64,000 nt of DNA. Source: Tenacibaculum larymnensis. Lineage in GTDB: Bacteria > Bacteroidota > Bacteroidia > Flavobacteriales > Flavobacteriaceae. Shown here one piece after another: positions 1 to 10,376 of the stretch (positions are counted from its first letter, which is position 1; each line of letters begins with the position of its first letter). The stretch covers positions 1-64,000 of the forward strand of contig NZ_JAIWJY010000005.1 of the NCBI RefSeq assembly GCF_028829235.1, read 5' to 3'. The notes beneath the pieces were generated by a model that had not been told where the DNA came from, ran no database searches, and saw nothing but the letters and a program-made list of their open reading frames with translations. Made by a program: the position numbers and the translations under genes.

Positions 1-3000
1 GTTTCCTGTACCGTCACAATTATAAACAACTGAACTTGTTAAAGTTGGCTCTGTTGGTAAACCATTTATAGTTACATTATTTAAATCTATTATACATCCA
101 CTTGCGTCTATTGCTCTTGTGTTGTATATTCCTGCAGGAAGTCCTGTTACTGGATTATTCGCTGCTAATGTATAAGTTGATTCACTATTTAACTTATAAT
201 AGTATGTATAATTAGGAGTACCTCCTGTAGGGGCTGTAAAAGTAATAGTTCCGTAAGTAGTTCCTCCTGAAGTATTACATTCTAAATCAGTTTTTGTTGC
301 ACTTCCTCCATTAAGTGGTGCTGGCTCATTTATTACTACATTAGGAATTTCATATAAACACTGATAAGAATTTTTTGATGCCCTTATATAAATGGTATAA
401 GTTCCATCACCTAAACTATCAAAAGCACCTGTAGTGTTCCATGTAGCATTATCAATGCTATATTCTACTGCATATCCTAAATTATCTCCATTAACACTAA
501 CATTAATGGTTCCATCTGTTAAACCATTACAAGTTACATCTGTTTCTGAATGAGTAAAAGCTAATTCTGGCTCTACAGTAATTTCTACCGGGTCTGAAAT
601 TGTATAACAGTTATTATCATCAATAACAATAAATCGATATATTCCTTCACTACCAACAGGCACATTGTAGGTGTATGGGTTTGTTGCTGGTGTTAAAAAC
701 GCAGTATTAGGAATGTCTGATGGGTTTGTATATAAATCTGTTCCCTGACTCGTCCATACAGCAAAATTATAATTATTACCTGACGATGTGTCTAATGTTC
801 CTCCACTTGCAGTTAACTGAATAATTCCGTCTGAACTTCCTGATTCGCAAGTTATATCTTTAGTTTTTAATGCTGTAAGTAATAACTCATCTGGTTCATT
901 AATAACAATCGTTTCTGTAGCGGTACACTGAGGTGTTGTAACTCTCACTGTGTAAGCCCCACCATCTGTAACATTAAAAGTAAAATCGTTATTAGCAGTT
1001 GGACCTTCTATTCCTACTACACTTCCACCTTGTAATAATTCATATGTATAATCTCCAGGAACATTATTTACTTGAACTCTTATTTGTGCTGAATCATTAA
1101 AACACTGCATAGGTGTTGTAATGACGTCCATATCTATGTCATTTTCCTGAATATTAATAGGAGGAAAAGTATATGTACATGAAGCAGCAGACGCACTACT
1201 TACACGAATTGAAAGGTTATAGTTTCCTGCAGCTGTTAAATTTGAAAAAACATTACTATTTTGAAAAGGAGCATTATAACCTCCTGGACCTGTTAAACTG
1301 TATTGATAACCTGCTGGTATATTGTTTACAGTAATAGACCCATTGTTACCACATAAAATATCCTGTGTAATAAAAGTAGGATTTAAAGTTGCTTTGTACA
1401 CATTGAAGTAGTAACTTTTAGGGCATCTTCCATCATATAAAACATCTAAACGATATTCTCCAGCATCTGCAAAGTTTCTAGAAAATTCTCCGCTTCCTAC
1501 CTCATTCCATGTACAGCCTGTATTTATATTAGGACATCCTGATTCTGTTACATCGGTACAAGAAGATTCATCCAATTTAAACCATTGTACTGTTGTAGCT
1601 GAAGAGGTATCAAATGGTAAATTAATAGTTCTAGAACCACTATCACCACATAAGTAAACTTCAGCTAACTCTTCTCCATTACTTGCACAAGTTAATACTT
1701 GGTCTGCAAATGGTTGTAATGGATTTGGTTCTGAATTATACCCTACAACATGTATGGTTTCTTCAGCATTTATACATCCTGATGCTGCTGAGGCTATCTT
1801 ATTAACTGTGTAAGTTCCTTCATTAGTTACATCAAAAGATGGTACTGTAGTAGTTCCTAATAAAGTACCTGAGGCATCTCTCCATTCGTATGATTCAAAT
1901 CCTGCTCCAGCAGTTAATGTTATACTAGAACCACACATTACTTGTGTCGTTTCAAAAGAACATCCACTTGTATCAACTAAAAAGTTTGAAGTTCCAACAA
2001 TACCAAAATCACAATCATCTATACCTGCATAACTTGGCTCATTATTAACTACAACTCCTCCTCTAATTCCTTCGTATCTGGCAAAAGCTTGATTTCTAAC
2101 TTCATTAGAACACACATCTCTTAATTGACTACAATCTGTTACTACTTGAACGTGCATACGAATATTATAAAGGGCGCCTCCCTCTAAAACCATATTATCT
2201 GGTACTGAAATCTCTAATTCAGCTCTATTATCATTAGCTGCGCTTGGTGGATCGTATGCTGTTATAGATACTCCTGGAGGTAAATCTATATCAAAACGTG
2301 TTCCATCTGGAGCCACAGAGCCATTTGGTGCTGTAGTTGTTAATAAATCTACATTTTTTGGTAATCTATCTGTGATTATTGTATTTCTAGCATCATCTGT
2401 TCCTACATTCTGAAAACTTATATTGTAAAACAATTCACTCCCTAAACCTACAGGTGTACCTTGTATATCATTACCACTAGCATCTTCAATTGTTTTTATC
2501 AGTTGTACTTTAGGCTCTATAATTTCAACTGCTAAAGCGTTTAAAAAAGGCCAATAAGTATCTTGACTTGATGTAAATCTAACACGTGCAGATGTTTGGT
2601 TGTTTGTTATTATACTATTATTTGTATTACGTAACTGATATAAATCAACATCAAAACCTAAGGTATTTTCACTATTAGGAACACGTGTAGTTACATACTG
2701 GTCATTTCTACTAATAGAACCATTAAAGAAATTAGATATTGGATTTACGGTTGGGGTAGATTGTGCTCTATAGTTATTGTAAATATCACGAATACGAAAC
2801 CTATCTCCATTAATACTTTTATCTCCTTCTAAGGCTGCAGCTAATAATGTAGCTCTAACTGGTGCTGGATTCGCTGGGTTTGGTCCCACAGGTACTGTTG
2901 TAAATCCAGAGTATGATAAATCTACATTATTCCCATTACGCACATCTGCAAAACCATCAAAAATAGATATATTTTTACTTGACTCTGTTTCATTTTCATA

Positions 3001-3780
3001 AATTATTACCATTGTCCAACCTCCAGAACCTCCTAAACCACTCGGATCATCTCCTCTTGTTGCTCTAATGTTAGCTGCTACATAGGTACCATTGTGCCCT
3101 TCTGGGTTTACAGTTGCTAACCCTTGAATATCTGAAGTAATGTCTTTATAACATATATAGGCAACACCATTATCATAAATCAACTCCCTCTTTGTAACAT
3201 CACTTGCATCTGCTTCTATATCTTGATAGTTTCCTCCTGGTAATTTGAATTTTATTTGATATGGATTATATCTCCTACTTTCTCGTCCCCCCCAAGTTTC
3301 GTATGGATAAACACCAGCCCAATACAATCCTGCATATACTACTCTAGAACAACTTGGTAAGTTTAACTCATCTGAACTTGATGAATCTGTAGATGAATCC
3401 CCATCAATGTCAATATACTGCATATTAACATTTCCGTTTGAATTAGATCCATCATAAGGGTCATCAGAATTATAATAATTCCATCCACTATCGTATACCC
3501 AACCTTCTACACTTAATACATTATTTGATATAAATGTTATATCTCCTTTTATATTTATACCGCCATTTGTTCCATCTGGCTTAACAACTCTTTGGTCAAA
3601 ATAAGGCGTTGATGGTGGTCTTAATGCCTTCTCTTTAGAAAGTCTTTCTATTAGTTTTTCATAACCTACCGTTTCATCTAAAACTACTTGTGATGGTTTT
3701 GATGTTGGTTTTTGTTTCTCCTGAGAAAAGCAAAAAAAGGTTTGTAATACAATTATTAGTAGGGTAATTATTCTCTTCAT
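1..3780 (-). CDS. Giant SprB-repeat/DUF11 surface adhesin, gliding/T9SS-type (3' end outside window)
   Basis: The frame is open from the ATG at 3780 through base 1, giving 1260 codons, and the stop lies beyond the left edge. A signal peptide ending FFCFSQ starts it. An N-terminal region is followed by a DUF11-like segment (about residues 415-550), an Ig-like Cys-containing segment (about 600-660) and then a string of SprB-type repeats (about 790 to the edge). These show the recurring pattern of a Cys, a short gap, DG.I and a G-rich turn. Proteins of this build are T9SS substrates displayed on the surface; SprB of Flavobacterium johnsoniae is the mobile gliding adhesin. It lies 43 nt after a PorP/SprF gene on the same strand, matching the usual adhesin/SprF partnership. 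The sorting domain cannot be seen because the end is missing. Family is confident; a role in gliding rather than general adhesion is inferred. Confidence 0.85.
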   Translation of the reverse strand, partial: MKRIITLLIIVLQTFFCFSQEKQKPTSKPSQVVLDETVGYEKLIERLSKEKALRPPSTPYFDQRVVKPDGTNGGINIKGDITFISNNVLSVEGWVYDSGWNYYNSDDPYDGSNSNGNVNMQYIDIDGDSSTDSSSSDELNLPSCSRVVYAGLYWAGVYPYETWGGRESRRYNPYQIKFKLPGGNYQDIEADASDVTKRELIYDNGVAYICYKDITSDIQGLATVNPEGHNGTYVAANIRATRGDDPSGLGGSGGWTMVIIYENETESSKNISIFDGFADVRNGNNVDLSYSGFTTVPVGPNPANPAPVRATLLAAALEGDKSINGDRFRIRDIYNNYRAQSTPTVNPISNFFNGSISRNDQYVTTRVPNSENTLGFDVDLYQLRNTNNSIITNNQTSARVRFTSSQDTYWPFLNALAVEIIEPKVQLIKTIEDASGNDIQGTPVGLGSELFYNISFQNVGTDDARNTIITDRLPKNVDLLTTTAPNGSVAPDGTRFDIDLPPGVSITAYDPPSAANDNRAELEISVPDNMVLEGGALYNIRMHVQVVTDCSQLRDVCSNEVRNQAFARYEGIRGGVVVNNEPSYAGIDDCDFGIVGTSNFLVDTSGCSFETTQVMCGSSITLTAGAGFESYEWRDASGTLLGTTTVPSFDVTNEGTYTVNKIASAASGCINAEETIHVVGYNSEPNPLQPFADQVLTCASNGEELAEVYLCGDSGSRTINLPFDTSSATTVQWFKLDESSCTDVTESGCPNINTGCTWNEVGSGEFSRNFADAGEYRLDVLYDGRCPKSYYFNVYKATLNPTFITQDILCGNNGSITVNNIPAGYQYSLTGPGGYNAPFQNSNVFSNLTAAGNYNLSIRVSSASAASCTYTFPPINIQENDIDMDVITTPMQCFNDSAQIRVQVNNVPGDYTYELLQGGSVVGIEGPTANNDFTFNVTDGGAYTVRVTTPQCTATETIVINEPDELLLTALKTKDITCESGSSDGIIQLTASGGTLDTSSGNNYNFAVWTSQGTDLYTNPSDIPNTAFLTPATNPYTYNVPVGSEGIYRFIVIDDNNCYTISDPVEITVEPELAFTHSETDVTCNGLTDGTINVSVNGDNLGYAVEYSIDNATWNTTGAFDSLGDGTYTIYIRASKNSYQCLYEIPNVVINEPAPLNGGSATKTDLECNTSGGTTYGTITFTAPTGGTPNYTYYYKLNSESTYTLAANNPVTGLPAGIYNTRAIDASGCIIDLNNVTINGLPTEPTLTSSVVYNCDGTGN

Positions 3781-3823
3781 AATATCAATTGGGGAAATTA
3801 ATTAATCAAGTTCTTTTATTATA

Positions 3824-5662
3824 TTATTTAATTTGAATGATTGCTTTACGATCATAAAAAGCACCATTTAAATTTGTATTGTACATTTTAATCGCTTCCG
3901 ATCTATCTGTTGTTTTAAATATATATATATGCATGTAGCCTGTTTTTGGATCTACAAAATAATCTGCATCTATGTCATCGTTTCTTAATTCATCTACATT
4001 TCTATCAGCTAATGCTTTCTGAGAATTTACGTATACTCGTAAATAATATCCGGGCTCAACTCCTTCGGCCTGCATTGGATAAACCCTCGCTGGTGGTTGA
4101 GTTTTTGGCTCTTCATAACTACTAAGCTCTCCTCCTAAGGTAATTTTAACTACGTACACAGGGTCTTTAGTAGTCTTATTAACCTTTATTGTAGAATTAT
4201 CTTTTTTCTCATCATTCTTTTCAAATAAACGTGTTTTATCATTAAAATCGTCTACCTTTTCTTCTGCCTCCTCTTCTTTAGCAAACCTATCTATGTATAC
4301 ATAGTATAATTTTTTATTAGGTTCAAATACATACTTAGCTTCAATATCTAATCGGGCCCATTTATCTATCAAAGCTTCTGCATTTTCTTTACTTCTAAAT
4401 TGGTCCGAAACCACATAATACATAGTTCCTCCTCCACCAGAGCGAGTTACAGTACTCTTACGCCATGGTTTATTTGATCTTCTTCTTAATGTGGTATCTT
4501 TTGTTTGAGCACTATCTTTAATAATTACTGTATTAGTATTGGTAATTACTTTAGGAGCCGGTTGATTTTTCAGTATTCGTAATACTTCATCTATCTTTTT
4601 ATTTAGTATATCAATAGAATCCTGTGCTTGTTGAATCTCGTCAGATAAATCGTTATGTTCTGGGTTTTTATATTCTATTTCTTTTTTAGGTGTTCTTTCT
4701 GGAAGGTTAACTTTAATATTTCCTGTTCTCCTCTTAGGTCGTTCTCTTGTAAACCTTTTTTTACCAAAATTATAAATAAGTCCAACTTCATTTGTTGCTG
4801 CAAAACTACTTTTTTCGTAACTAAATCCTATCGCTAAATTTTCTGAAAGGTTTATTCCAACACCAGCTGAAATTCCATATGCTTTGTCATAACCAGCTTT
4901 AACCCAACCTGCTTTAGGTAAATCTATTATAGCGCTCCCTCCAAAGCCAAAATCATCATTCCCTGGTTTTCTAGCGGTTGCTAGGAATCTTACATCAGCT
5001 CCTTCAAAAAGCCCTGATGCGTAAGTAAATTCATGAGAGTACATTAGATGTCCCGAAAATGTTTTTTCTCCAAAAGAAGTTGCCATCTCACTTTTTTTAA
5101 GATTAAAGTCTACTAAATTCTCGAAAAAGACACCAACATCAAACTTTCCAATAGACAACGTTACTGCTGGTTGAAAATTAACCACAGGATCATCTTGATA
5201 ATTACTTAAAAAAGTATCGTCATCATCAGTTACTAGAACCTTCCCCCAGTTTAAACTTCTTCTACTATATAAAAAGTTAAATCCAAAAGTTAAATCCATC
5301 GTTTCATTTAACTGTAAACGATGTGCATAATTTGCTATAGCTCCAAAATCTTTTACCGACCCTACATCTTGTTGATATACAGCCACTCCTGCTCCAACAT
5401 TTTCTCTCATTTTCCCTGAATACGTAAGCACATATAAACGGGGATTATCATCAAAATCTATGTTACTATTTCTTACTATAGCTGAAAGAGATGTTTTGTT
5501 TTCTCGTAATGCAGAAAATGTTGGCACGGTTAAAAAGCGATTAAACTTCATAAAGTTACGAGAACTGAAGCTATTATATTGCTGTTCATTACCAGAAGTT
5601 TGCGCTTGTATAACAAACACATTTAATATCAATATAATAAGTAAGGTAATTTTTCTAATCAT
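3824..5662 (-). CDS. PorP/SprF-family outer-membrane protein with C-terminal SPOR-like repeats
   Basis: The 612-residue protein has a signal peptide ending in VIQAQ and a PorP/SprF beta-barrel over about residues 25-305, with the family features near the start (FNRFLTVPTFS, Q.DVGS). A charged linker with a coiled-coil-like stretch (about 340-370) follows. The C-terminal half has two aromatic/charged modules (about 405-470 and 540-605) that resemble SPOR repeats, which bind denuded peptidoglycan. PorP/SprF proteins are needed for secretion or anchoring of a partner adhesin; here that partner is probably the SprB-repeat protein 43 nt downstream. It follows the CHU_C gene by 10 nt, so the three genes form an operon. 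The SPOR assignment is by pattern only. Confidence 0.88.
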   Translation of the reverse strand: MIRKITLLIILILNVFVIQAQTSGNEQQYNSFSSRNFMKFNRFLTVPTFSALRENKTSLSAIVRNSNIDFDDNPRLYVLTYSGKMRENVGAGVAVYQQDVGSVKDFGAIANYAHRLQLNETMDLTFGFNFLYSRRSLNWGKVLVTDDDDTFLSNYQDDPVVNFQPAVTLSIGKFDVGVFFENLVDFNLKKSEMATSFGEKTFSGHLMYSHEFTYASGLFEGADVRFLATARKPGNDDFGFGGSAIIDLPKAGWVKAGYDKAYGISAGVGINLSENLAIGFSYEKSSFAATNEVGLIYNFGKKRFTRERPKRRTGNIKVNLPERTPKKEIEYKNPEHNDLSDEIQQAQDSIDILNKKIDEVLRILKNQPAPKVITNTNTVIIKDSAQTKDTTLRRRSNKPWRKSTVTRSGGGGTMYYVVSDQFRSKENAEALIDKWARLDIEAKYVFEPNKKLYYVYIDRFAKEEEAEEKVDDFNDKTRLFEKNDEKKDNSTIKVNKTTKDPVYVVKITLGGELSSYEEPKTQPPARVYPMQAEGVEPGYYLRVYVNSQKALADRNVDELRNDDIDADYFVDPKTGYMHIYIFKTTDRSEAIKMYNTNLNGAFYDRKAIIQIK

Positions 5663-5672
5663 TCTAACCTTT

Positions 5673-7853
5673 TTAGTGTAAAACAGATATCGTTCCAGCT
5701 TTAATCAATTTGTCTTCTCTTATTATTTTATAATAAAAAACTTTTTGATTTCCTAAATCTTCTGTTGGCCAATCATTTTTGTACTCAGTTGTTTTTAAAA
5801 TCTCTTTACCATTAGCATTATACAACATTACAGTTACTAGTGGCTGAAACGCATATTTGTTTGATATCTTCCATGTGTCATTTTTACCGTCTCCATTAGG
5901 AGTTAAGGTGTTGGGTACTATAATTTGATCATCTGGCTCTACAACTTCTACCGTTCTTGTTACCGAACAGGCCCCTACTTTTACTAATACTGTGTAAAAA
6001 CCTAGCTCTGTTACTTCTAACTGTTCTGTTGTTGATAATGTGGTTCCTGATATACTCTCTCCTTGATACCACTCATATGACTCTCCCCCTGCTGCTGTTA
6101 TAGTTGCTGAACTTCCTTCCTCCATTACCACAATCTCAGAAGGAGTTATGGTTACCGCAGAATCATCAAACATCACTACGTTTATAGGCTCTAGTTCATT
6201 ATCACAACCAAAACCTGAATATTTCAACACATATTCTCCAACTTCAGTTACTATTAAGTTTTCAGGGTTAGCAGGGGTAACATCATCCGTACCATCTTTA
6301 ATCCATTGATACGTATAACCTGCTACTACATTATTTATTGTATAAGTTATAGAAGACCCAGCACAAAGTGAGTTTGAAGTTGATGTGCTTCTTATTTCGG
6401 GTACTTCAGCCAACTTAACATCCAATTCATTAGACACCCCCTCTACACCATTAAAACTTACTTTTAATGTATATGTCCCATTATCTAAATACGAATTAAC
6501 TTCGTATTCGCTTACTGTTCCTCCTGTTGATACATTATTTTTATACCATTCAAAACTTAGTAAAGCTATTTGATCTGATGTTAGATCATACATATCTCCA
6601 TTTTCTGCCTCTGCCTTCACCCCTACTATACTTAACTCTGTACTTCTAGTATTACATTCCTCATAGCTCGTTTCTACTCTAATGATTGGCTCAAATGACG
6701 TTACATTTAACAATGTAAACTTTTCAGAATCAACTATATCATCACAAGCTGAACCTGTACTCTTTGTTACTCTTGCATAATATACCCCTGCTGTAGCTGC
6801 ATCTATGCATAACTGATTTCTAACAGCAGTTCCCATAGTTACATCATCTCTATACCATTCTATAGTAACTTCTGAGGAGTCAGCATCATGTGTAATACAC
6901 AATTCTTTTTTTTCACCAAATAAAATAATTCTTTCTAAGGCTCCAACATTCGTTACTGTAAAACCTGCTGTAGTTTGTTGTTGTAACACTACATCGTTTG
7001 ACTTGGTAGTACAGGTTCCTGTATCAATTACCAAATGATACGTTCCAAACTGCCCTGTTGTTGGTGTTGTATAGGTTGAAGAATTAGATGATTGTACTAA
7101 TTTATTGTCTAAGTACCAATTATAGGTTAAACCTGAACGATTTGTGTTAGCTTCAAAAGTATGTGACTCATCTCCACATATTTCTACGGTTGAAGGCCCT
7201 TTAATTTGTTTGGCTGTATTATCTAAGATAATTACATTAGATATTGTAGACTCTCTAAACCCACAAGCTCCATAATCAATTTTCACTTCATACTTTCCAG
7301 ATAAAGTGACCTCTAGTTTAGGTTCCGTTGTAGTGGTAAATAATACATCATCTTTGTACCATTCGTAATTACCATTCTGATTAGTATTTAATATAAGTTC
7401 TGCTGATCCACTATCACAAAGTACAACATCATCATAATTATTTAAAACTAAAGTATCTGTTGAAAATTTATATGCTGCAAACGAATCTGAATCTGGACTG
7501 GTCATTACTGGTGAACTAGCAACCAAACGTATCTTGTAATTAGTTCCGTAAGTATTATCAGGCAATTGAAAAGTTCTAGAAAAAGTATATGAAGAATTTT
7601 CAGTAGTTACTGTCCCTACATTAATCGGACTTCCCCAATTTCCATCAGCATCAGATAATTCTATCGTAAATACATTATTAGAGTTAAAATCTGACCCCGA
7701 GTATTTAAAAATCACATTAAAATCTGTAGCTGCACCATTACAAGCATTAGAAAACTGAATCTCAGGCTTAAGCAGCGTCTGAGATACAGCACTTGTTGCA
7801 CAAAACAGAAGTGTCGCTAAAAGTAATAAAATGCTTTTAGTGTAATTTTTCAT
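5673..7853 (-). CDS. Multi-Ig-like secreted protein with CHU_C type B T9SS sorting domain
   Basis: The 726-residue protein has a signal peptide (ends SAVSQ), about six Ig/PKD-like beta modules with paired Cys and W-Y cores (YEWYKDD, YNWYLDN, YQWIKDG, YEWYQG), and a C-terminal gliding-motility-associated domain. That tail starts at IIVPNTLTPNGDGKNDTW and ends in KAGTISVLH, the classic type B T9SS signal. It is the first gene of the three-gene adhesin cluster. In the family such proteins are exported by T9SS and held at the surface; a partner or accessory role for the giant adhesin is inferred from position. The ATG at 7853 opens directly onto the signal peptide. Confidence 0.88.
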   Translation of the reverse strand: MKNYTKSILLLLATLLFCATSAVSQTLLKPEIQFSNACNGAATDFNVIFKYSGSDFNSNNVFTIELSDADGNWGSPINVGTVTTENSSYTFSRTFQLPDNTYGTNYKIRLVASSPVMTSPDSDSFAAYKFSTDTLVLNNYDDVVLCDSGSAELILNTNQNGNYEWYKDDVLFTTTTEPKLEVTLSGKYEVKIDYGACGFRESTISNVIILDNTAKQIKGPSTVEICGDESHTFEANTNRSGLTYNWYLDNKLVQSSNSSTYTTPTTGQFGTYHLVIDTGTCTTKSNDVVLQQQTTAGFTVTNVGALERIILFGEKKELCITHDADSSEVTIEWYRDDVTMGTAVRNQLCIDAATAGVYYARVTKSTGSACDDIVDSEKFTLLNVTSFEPIIRVETSYEECNTRSTELSIVGVKAEAENGDMYDLTSDQIALLSFEWYKNNVSTGGTVSEYEVNSYLDNGTYTLKVSFNGVEGVSNELDVKLAEVPEIRSTSTSNSLCAGSSITYTINNVVAGYTYQWIKDGTDDVTPANPENLIVTEVGEYVLKYSGFGCDNELEPINVVMFDDSAVTITPSEIVVMEEGSSATITAAGGESYEWYQGESISGTTLSTTEQLEVTELGFYTVLVKVGACSVTRTVEVVEPDDQIIVPNTLTPNGDGKNDTWKISNKYAFQPLVTVMLYNANGKEILKTTEYKNDWPTEDLGNQKVFYYKIIREDKLIKAGTISVLH

Positions 7854-7876
7854 CTAAGGGATCCTTTAAGGGGTGT

Positions 7877-7884
7877 CAAATTTA
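7877..7884 (-). promoter_or_regulatory. Bacteroidota -7 element (TAAATTTG) for the adhesin operon
   Basis: On the minus strand the bases read TAAATTTG, matching TAnnTTTG, 23 nt before the ATG of the CHU_C gene. No well-spaced TTG -33 element was found. The rest of the 255-base gap to cmk is A/T-rich and shows nothing else. Confidence 0.45.
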
Positions 7885-8083
7885 TAGTTTTTCTTAACAA
7901 AAACGGCATTAAAATTAACAAAATTTAACGCCGAAATATATAAAATCTATGTGTAACCTACAACTAAAGTTTACAAACACAAAAAAACAACCTATAAATC
8001 ACTACAATACAACACTTTAAAAAAAACAAAAAATCTTAAACTTAACCACAAAAAAGCAACCTCATTATATTAAAAATCCACCG

Positions 8084-8091
8084 TATATTTG
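8084..8091 (+). promoter_or_regulatory. Bacteroidota -7 element (TATATTTG) for cmk
   Basis: TATATTTG matches TAnnTTTG and lies 17 nt before the cmk ATG. No clear -33 TTG is visible at the usual distance. Confidence 0.55.
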
Positions 8092-8108
8092 CTATCTATT
8101 TTTTTATC

Positions 8109-8798
8109 ATGACAAAGAAAATCACCATAGCCATTGACGGTTTTTCATCTACAGGAAAGAGTACTATTGCTAAACAATTAGCTAAAGAGCTTAGTTATAT
8201 TTATGTTGATACTGGTGCTATGTATAGAGCTGTTACTTTATATGCTATGCAGCATAATTATATTTCTAAAAACCATTTTAACTCAGAAAATTTAGTTGCT
8301 GATTTACCTAACATTTCTCTATCTTTTACTTTTAATGAAAAACTTGGTTTTGCTGAAATGTTTTTAAACGGAACCAATGTTGAAAAAGAAATTAGAAGTA
8401 TTGAAGTTTCTAAATTGGTAAGCAAAGTTGCTGAAGTTTCTGAAATTAGAAAAAAGTTAGTTCGTGAGCAGCAGGAAATGGGTAAAAACAAAGGTATTGT
8501 TATGGATGGTCGTGATATTGGAACCGTAGTTTTTCCTAATGCTGAACTAAAATTATTTATGACTGCTTCTGCCTACAAACGTGCTACTCGCCGTTATAAA
8601 GAATTAATAGATCGTGGTGACAAGGTTAAGTACGAAGAAATTTTACAAAACGTACAAGAACGTGACAGAATAGATTCTACCCGAGAAGATTCTCCTTTAG
8701 TCATGGCAGACGATGCTATTGAGTTTGATAATTCTGACATGGGACTTAAAGAACAATTTGAACGTATTATGAGTTTAGTTAATGCTAGAATTCAATAA
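8109..8798 (+). CDS. cmk: Cytidylate kinase
   Basis: Transfers phosphate from ATP to CMP/dCMP in the cytoplasm, feeding CTP and dCTP synthesis. The 229-residue length is normal for the family. The P-loop GFSSTGKST is at residues 11-19, the substrate motif DTGAMYRA near 34-41, and the DGRDIGTVVFP nucleotide-binding segment near 132-142, followed by the Arg-rich lid (RRYKELIDRG). It stands alone, with its own -7 element upstream and a strong terminator downstream. The ATG at 8109 puts the P-loop at the expected distance from the N-terminus. Confidence 0.97.
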   Translation: MTKKITIAIDGFSSTGKSTIAKQLAKELSYIYVDTGAMYRAVTLYAMQHNYISKNHFNSENLVADLPNISLSFTFNEKLGFAEMFLNGTNVEKEIRSIEVSKLVSKVAEVSEIRKKLVREQQEMGKNKGIVMDGRDIGTVVFPNAELKLFMTASAYKRATRRYKELIDRGDKVKYEEILQNVQERDRIDSTREDSPLVMADDAIEFDNSDMGLKEQFERIMSLVNARIQ

Positions 8799-8822
8799 AA
8801 ACTTCATATACTATTGATTATA

Positions 8823-8865
8823 ATAAACCCACAAAGAATTTTGTGGGTTTATTTTTGCTTTTTTT
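8823..8865 (+). terminator. Rho-independent terminator after cmk
   Basis: A perfect 13-bp stem (8823-8835 with 8840-8852) has a GAAT loop and is followed by a T-rich run broken by GC. It separates cmk from nnr. Confidence 0.85.
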
Positions 8866-8888
8866 ATGTAAAGTTGTAAATTTCTAAC

Positions 8889-10376
8889 ATGGAAAATCTT
8901 CAAAAAATAATCAACGTTACACAAATACGAAAAGCTGACGAACATACTATTAGTAAAAAAGGAATTACTTCTTTTGCTCTGATGGGACAAGCATCTTTAG
9001 CCTTTGTAAAAGCTATTGAACCTTTACTAAACCGTTCTCTAAAAATTGCTATTGTTAGTGGGGTTGGTAATAATGGTGGTGACGGATTTGCTATTGCTAG
9101 AATTTTAAAAAGCAAGAAATATACTGTACAACCTTTTTTAGTTCAGTTTAAAGATGTACTTAGCTCAGATTGTGATATTAATTTTCAAAAACTTGATGAT
9201 ACTTTCACTATAAAATCAACCAGTACAATTCCTGATTTTTTTGAATATGATGTTATTATTGACGCTATTTTTGGTTTTGGGCTTTCCAAGCCTGTTACTG
9301 GTTTTATAAAGCATGTTATTGAAAACATTAATAATGCTAAAAAAACCATATACGCTGTTGATCTTCCTTCTGGTTTATATTGCGATAAGCTTCCTGATTC
9401 TAAAACTGTTGTACATGCAGATATAGCAGTGAGCTTTCAGAGACCAAAACTTTCATTCTTTTTTCCTGAAAACGGAAACCATGTAAAAAATTGGAAAACA
9501 GTTGATATTGGTTTAGATGAAGATTTTATTCAACAGCAGAAAAGTAACTGTTTTATTTTAAACGAAAAGATTACTGAAATTTTAATACCCCGATTACGTC
9601 AATCACACAAAGGAAGTTACGGACACGCTTTATTAATTGCAGGTTCTTATGGAAAAATGGGAGCTGCGGTACTCTCTTCAAAAGCTTGCTTGCGAAGTGG
9701 TGTAGGTCTGCTAACTAGTTACATACCAAAATGCGGGTACCAAATTATGCAATCTTCCATTCCAGAAGCAATATGCCTAACCGACGAGAATGAAGAATTC
9801 GTGACCCAACTCCCAGAAATTTTCAAATACGACATTCTCGCGATAGGTCCAGGATTGGATGTTAACGAAAAAACAACACAACTTGTAAAAAAATTAGTAT
9901 CGGAAAGTAGTAGCCCGTTAGTTATTGATGCCGATGCTATTAATATTATTGCTCAAAACGAAGAATTAAAATCGTTACTTCCTAAAAACTCTATCTTAAC
10001 TCCACATATTAAAGAGTTTGATAGATTGGTAGGAAAGTCTGACACCTCAACCGAACGTTTTCAAAAGCAACTTGAGTTTTCTGCAAAATATCAATGTATC
10101 GTAGTTTTAAAAAATGCATATACTGTGATTTCTTCTCCTGAAGGAAATTTGTACTTCAACACTTCTGGAAACCAAGGAATGGCAACAGGGGGTAGCGGTG
10201 ATGTACTCACAGGAATCATAACTGGATTATTAGCACAAAACTACACTCCTTTACACGCCGCTTTGTTAGGCGTATTTTTCCACGGAAAAGCAGGTGACGA
10301 AGCTGCTAGTAAAAAAGGATACAATGCGTTAATTACTTCTGATATTATTGATGCTTTACGAATAGAGAAAAGTTAG
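8889..10376 (+). CDS. nnr: Bifunctional NAD(P)H-hydrate epimerase/ADP-dependent dehydratase
   Basis: Repairs damaged NADHX/NADPHX: the N-terminal half epimerises the R/S hydrates, the C-terminal half dehydrates the S form using ADP. The YjeF_N-type domain (about residues 1-215) carries VSGVGNNGGDGFAIAR and AVDLPSGL. The ribokinase-like domain (about 225-495) carries the motif NQGMATGGSGDVLTGII near residue 430. The 495-residue length fits the fused enzyme. The stop codon overlaps the stop of the convergent symporter gene by 4 bases, so no terminator fits between them. Confidence 0.95.
   Translation: MENLQKIINVTQIRKADEHTISKKGITSFALMGQASLAFVKAIEPLLNRSLKIAIVSGVGNNGGDGFAIARILKSKKYTVQPFLVQFKDVLSSDCDINFQKLDDTFTIKSTSTIPDFFEYDVIIDAIFGFGLSKPVTGFIKHVIENINNAKKTIYAVDLPSGLYCDKLPDSKTVVHADIAVSFQRPKLSFFFPENGNHVKNWKTVDIGLDEDFIQQQKSNCFILNEKITEILIPRLRQSHKGSYGHALLIAGSYGKMGAAVLSSKACLRSGVGLLTSYIPKCGYQIMQSSIPEAICLTDENEEFVTQLPEIFKYDILAIGPGLDVNEKTTQLVKKLVSESSSPLVIDADAINIIAQNEELKSLLPKNSILTPHIKEFDRLVGKSDTSTERFQKQLEFSAKYQCIVVLKNAYTVISSPEGNLYFNTSGNQGMATGGSGDVLTGIITGLLAQNYTPLHAALLGVFFHGKAGDEAASKKGYNALITSDIIDALRIEKS

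Noticed and set aside
10373..10376. Overlap of nnr and symporter stop codons (and likewise rnz/CoA-binding at 35901-35904) as a special signal
   Set aside because: Convergent 4-base stop overlaps are common in compact genomes and show no further structure.
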